Shown here: positions 5,421 through 5,890 of the stretch, in pieces | Position numbering within the stretch: the first letter of the stretch is position 1 | How the letters are laid out: each line of letters starts with the position of its first letter | Assembly: GCA_003157295.1 (NCBI GenBank) | Contig: PMJF01000035.1 | Span: 161-6,050, forward strand | Source: Candidatus Moraniibacteriota bacterium | GTDB taxonomy: Bacteria; Patescibacteriota; Minisyncoccia; Moranbacterales; UBA11712 | Direction of reading: 5' to 3' | Length of the DNA: 5,890 bases | The notes under the pieces: generated by a model | Databases searched by the model: none | What the model saw: the letters and a program-made list of their open reading frames with translations, nothing else | Told to the model about the DNA's origin: nothing | Position numbers and translations under genes: made by a program

Positions 5421-5603
5421 CTAATTGTTTGGGCAATCTGCAATAAAATCCCAAAGTACCACGATCACCACTGCTGCAACTTCTGCGAAGACAAAATTGG
5501 CAACAATGGGAATCACCCAGCAGCTTTTTTTTATTTCCATCGGCCATCCGAAACAGGCCGACAACCCAAACACGACAACAAAAGTGCAAAACAGTCCGGG
5601 CAT
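5421..5603 (-). CDS. 60-aa two-TM membrane protein of unknown function, first gene of the operon
   Basis: The product is strongly hydrophobic: a helix at about 3-20 (LFCTFVVVFGLSACFGW lies at 4-20), a short polar turn MEIKKS (22-27), and a second helix at about 28-50, ending in a short acidic tail with DFIADCPNN (52-60). No family is recognised; the size and form suit a small inner-membrane peptide, but holin, toxin or transporter-subunit roles cannot be told apart. The start at 5603 has GGGAG (5615-5611) 7 bases upstream. An ATG at 5610 in another frame lies too close to that site (no gap) and opens an implausible hydrophilic product. The stop is 11 bases before the next start and overlaps its Shine-Dalgarno. 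A strong promoter lies about 50 bases upstream. Confidence 0.75.
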   Translation of the reverse strand: MPGLFCTFVVVFGLSACFGWPMEIKKSCWVIPIVANFVFAEVAAVVIVVLWDFIADCPNN

Positions 5604-5655
5604 ATTCCATCTCCCAAAAAAAGGTTAAAGAACATCAAAATTATCCAATTGCCAT

Positions 5656-5684
5656 ATTATCAATCACATTTAATATTATGTCAA
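5656..5684 (-). promoter_or_regulatory. Strong sigma70-type promoter of the minus-strand operon
   Basis: On the minus strand a perfect TTGACA (5684-5679) is followed after exactly 17 bases by GATAAT (5661-5656), one mismatch from the consensus -10. Transcription should begin near 5649, giving a leader of about 45 bases that contains the Shine-Dalgarno of the 60-aa gene. It is the best promoter match in the window. Confidence 0.8.
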
Positions 5685-5805
5685 CGTCTATAATCGGAAA
5701 GCCAGTGGTTGAGTGTGAATTTTTCTCAGCTCGAAATGCCTGGTTTTTGTTTATGCATAAGGTATAATTAATTTAGCTTAAAATTTAGGGACCGCGTCGC
5801 TCGAG
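5685..5805. other. Spacer between divergent units, with an isolated TATAAT
   Basis: No coding sequence is seen. A perfect TATAAT lies at 5763-5768 on the plus strand, but the expected -35 position (5740-5745) reads CTGGTT, a poor match, so an upstream promoter for the right-edge gene is possible but weak. Confidence 0.3.
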
Positions 5806-5830
5806 TTCCGGCGGGGGATAAGTATATAAT
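5806..5830 (+). promoter_or_regulatory. TTCCGG-GATAA leader with perfect -10 for the right-edge gene
   Basis: TTCCGG (5806-5811), C, five G (5813-5817), then GATAAG and TATAAT (5825-5830). Transcription would start near 5837, about 9 bases before the ATG at 5846, with no Shine-Dalgarno between. No TTGACA-like -35 is found at 16-18 bases; TTCCGG lies 13 bases before TATAAT. It closely matches the NERD leader at 2671-2690. Confidence 0.5.
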
Positions 5831-5845
5831 TCTTATTTCAAAAAT

Positions 5846-5890
5846 ATGAGGATCACAGAAGCAACTAATCCGCTGCAGACCATTCTCTTG
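5846..5890 (+). CDS. Start of an unidentified gene, cut by the window edge
   Basis: An ATG at 5846 opens 15 codons to the edge (MRITEATNPLQTILL). Too little is present to name it. Support comes from its position: it follows a TATAAT and the leader motif shared with the NERD and HD genes, and ATTTCAAAAAT directly precedes the ATG, like the ATATCAAA before the NERD start. Confidence 0.5.
   Translation, partial: MRITEATNPLQTILL

Noticed and set aside
1..5890. CRISPR array, tRNA, rRNA or insertion sequence
   Set aside because: No regularly spaced repeats, cloverleaf-like sequence, rRNA signature, transposase frame or terminal inverted repeats were seen on either strand.

Overview
The window reads as a compact bacterial genome fragment of intermediate to low GC. 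Its mix of a single-domain S51 peptidase, RadC, a short TspO, a NERD protein, a stand-alone HD hydrolase and family-less small proteins, often without a Shine-Dalgarno site, resembles Candidate Phyla Radiation (Patescibacteria) genomes. This placement is an inference from gene content and style; no rRNA, tRNA or ribosomal protein gene is present to settle it.

Layout. Bases 1-522 hold the 3' part (possibly all) of an unrecognised GC3-rich gene, closed by a strong intrinsic terminator (558-593). A promoter-like pair at 614-642 then leads to an S51 peptidase (676-1290) and radC (1331-2002), which look like one transcription unit ended by a second terminator (2031-2058). A short TspO/MBR membrane protein follows (2106-2504), then a start-less remnant of a nitroreductase C-terminus (2542-2661). 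Next come a two-TM NERD-domain protein (2710-3444), an HD-domain phosphohydrolase of the SpoT/MESH1 type (3493-4077) and an all-helical unknown (4094-4888); the last two are 16 bases apart and surely co-transcribed. A perfect 24-bp palindrome starts inside the NERD stop codon and sits just upstream of the HD gene's putative -10.

On the minus strand lies a separate unit with textbook signals: a TTGACA-17-GATAAT promoter (5656-5684), a 60-aa two-TM protein (5421-5603) and a 107-aa two-TM protein (5086-5409), each with a strong Shine-Dalgarno, and an intrinsic terminator (4963-4990). The longest open frame there (174 codons) is misleading: its first 67 codons are an out-of-frame shadow of the 60-aa gene. 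At the right edge a new plus-strand gene begins (5846 onward).

Most interesting points. (1) The NERD gene, the HD gene and the right-edge gene share a leader: TTCCGG, then a variable and usually G-rich spacer, then GATAA, an AT-rich stretch and TCAAA just before ATG, with no Shine-Dalgarno. Looser versions precede tspO and the peptidase. This looks like a promoter with a very short leader. (2) The minus-strand pair of unknown small membrane proteins is a self-contained operon. (3) The peptidase is preceded by two overlapping three-codon minicistrons, and the only well-placed Shine-Dalgarno serves the first of them.
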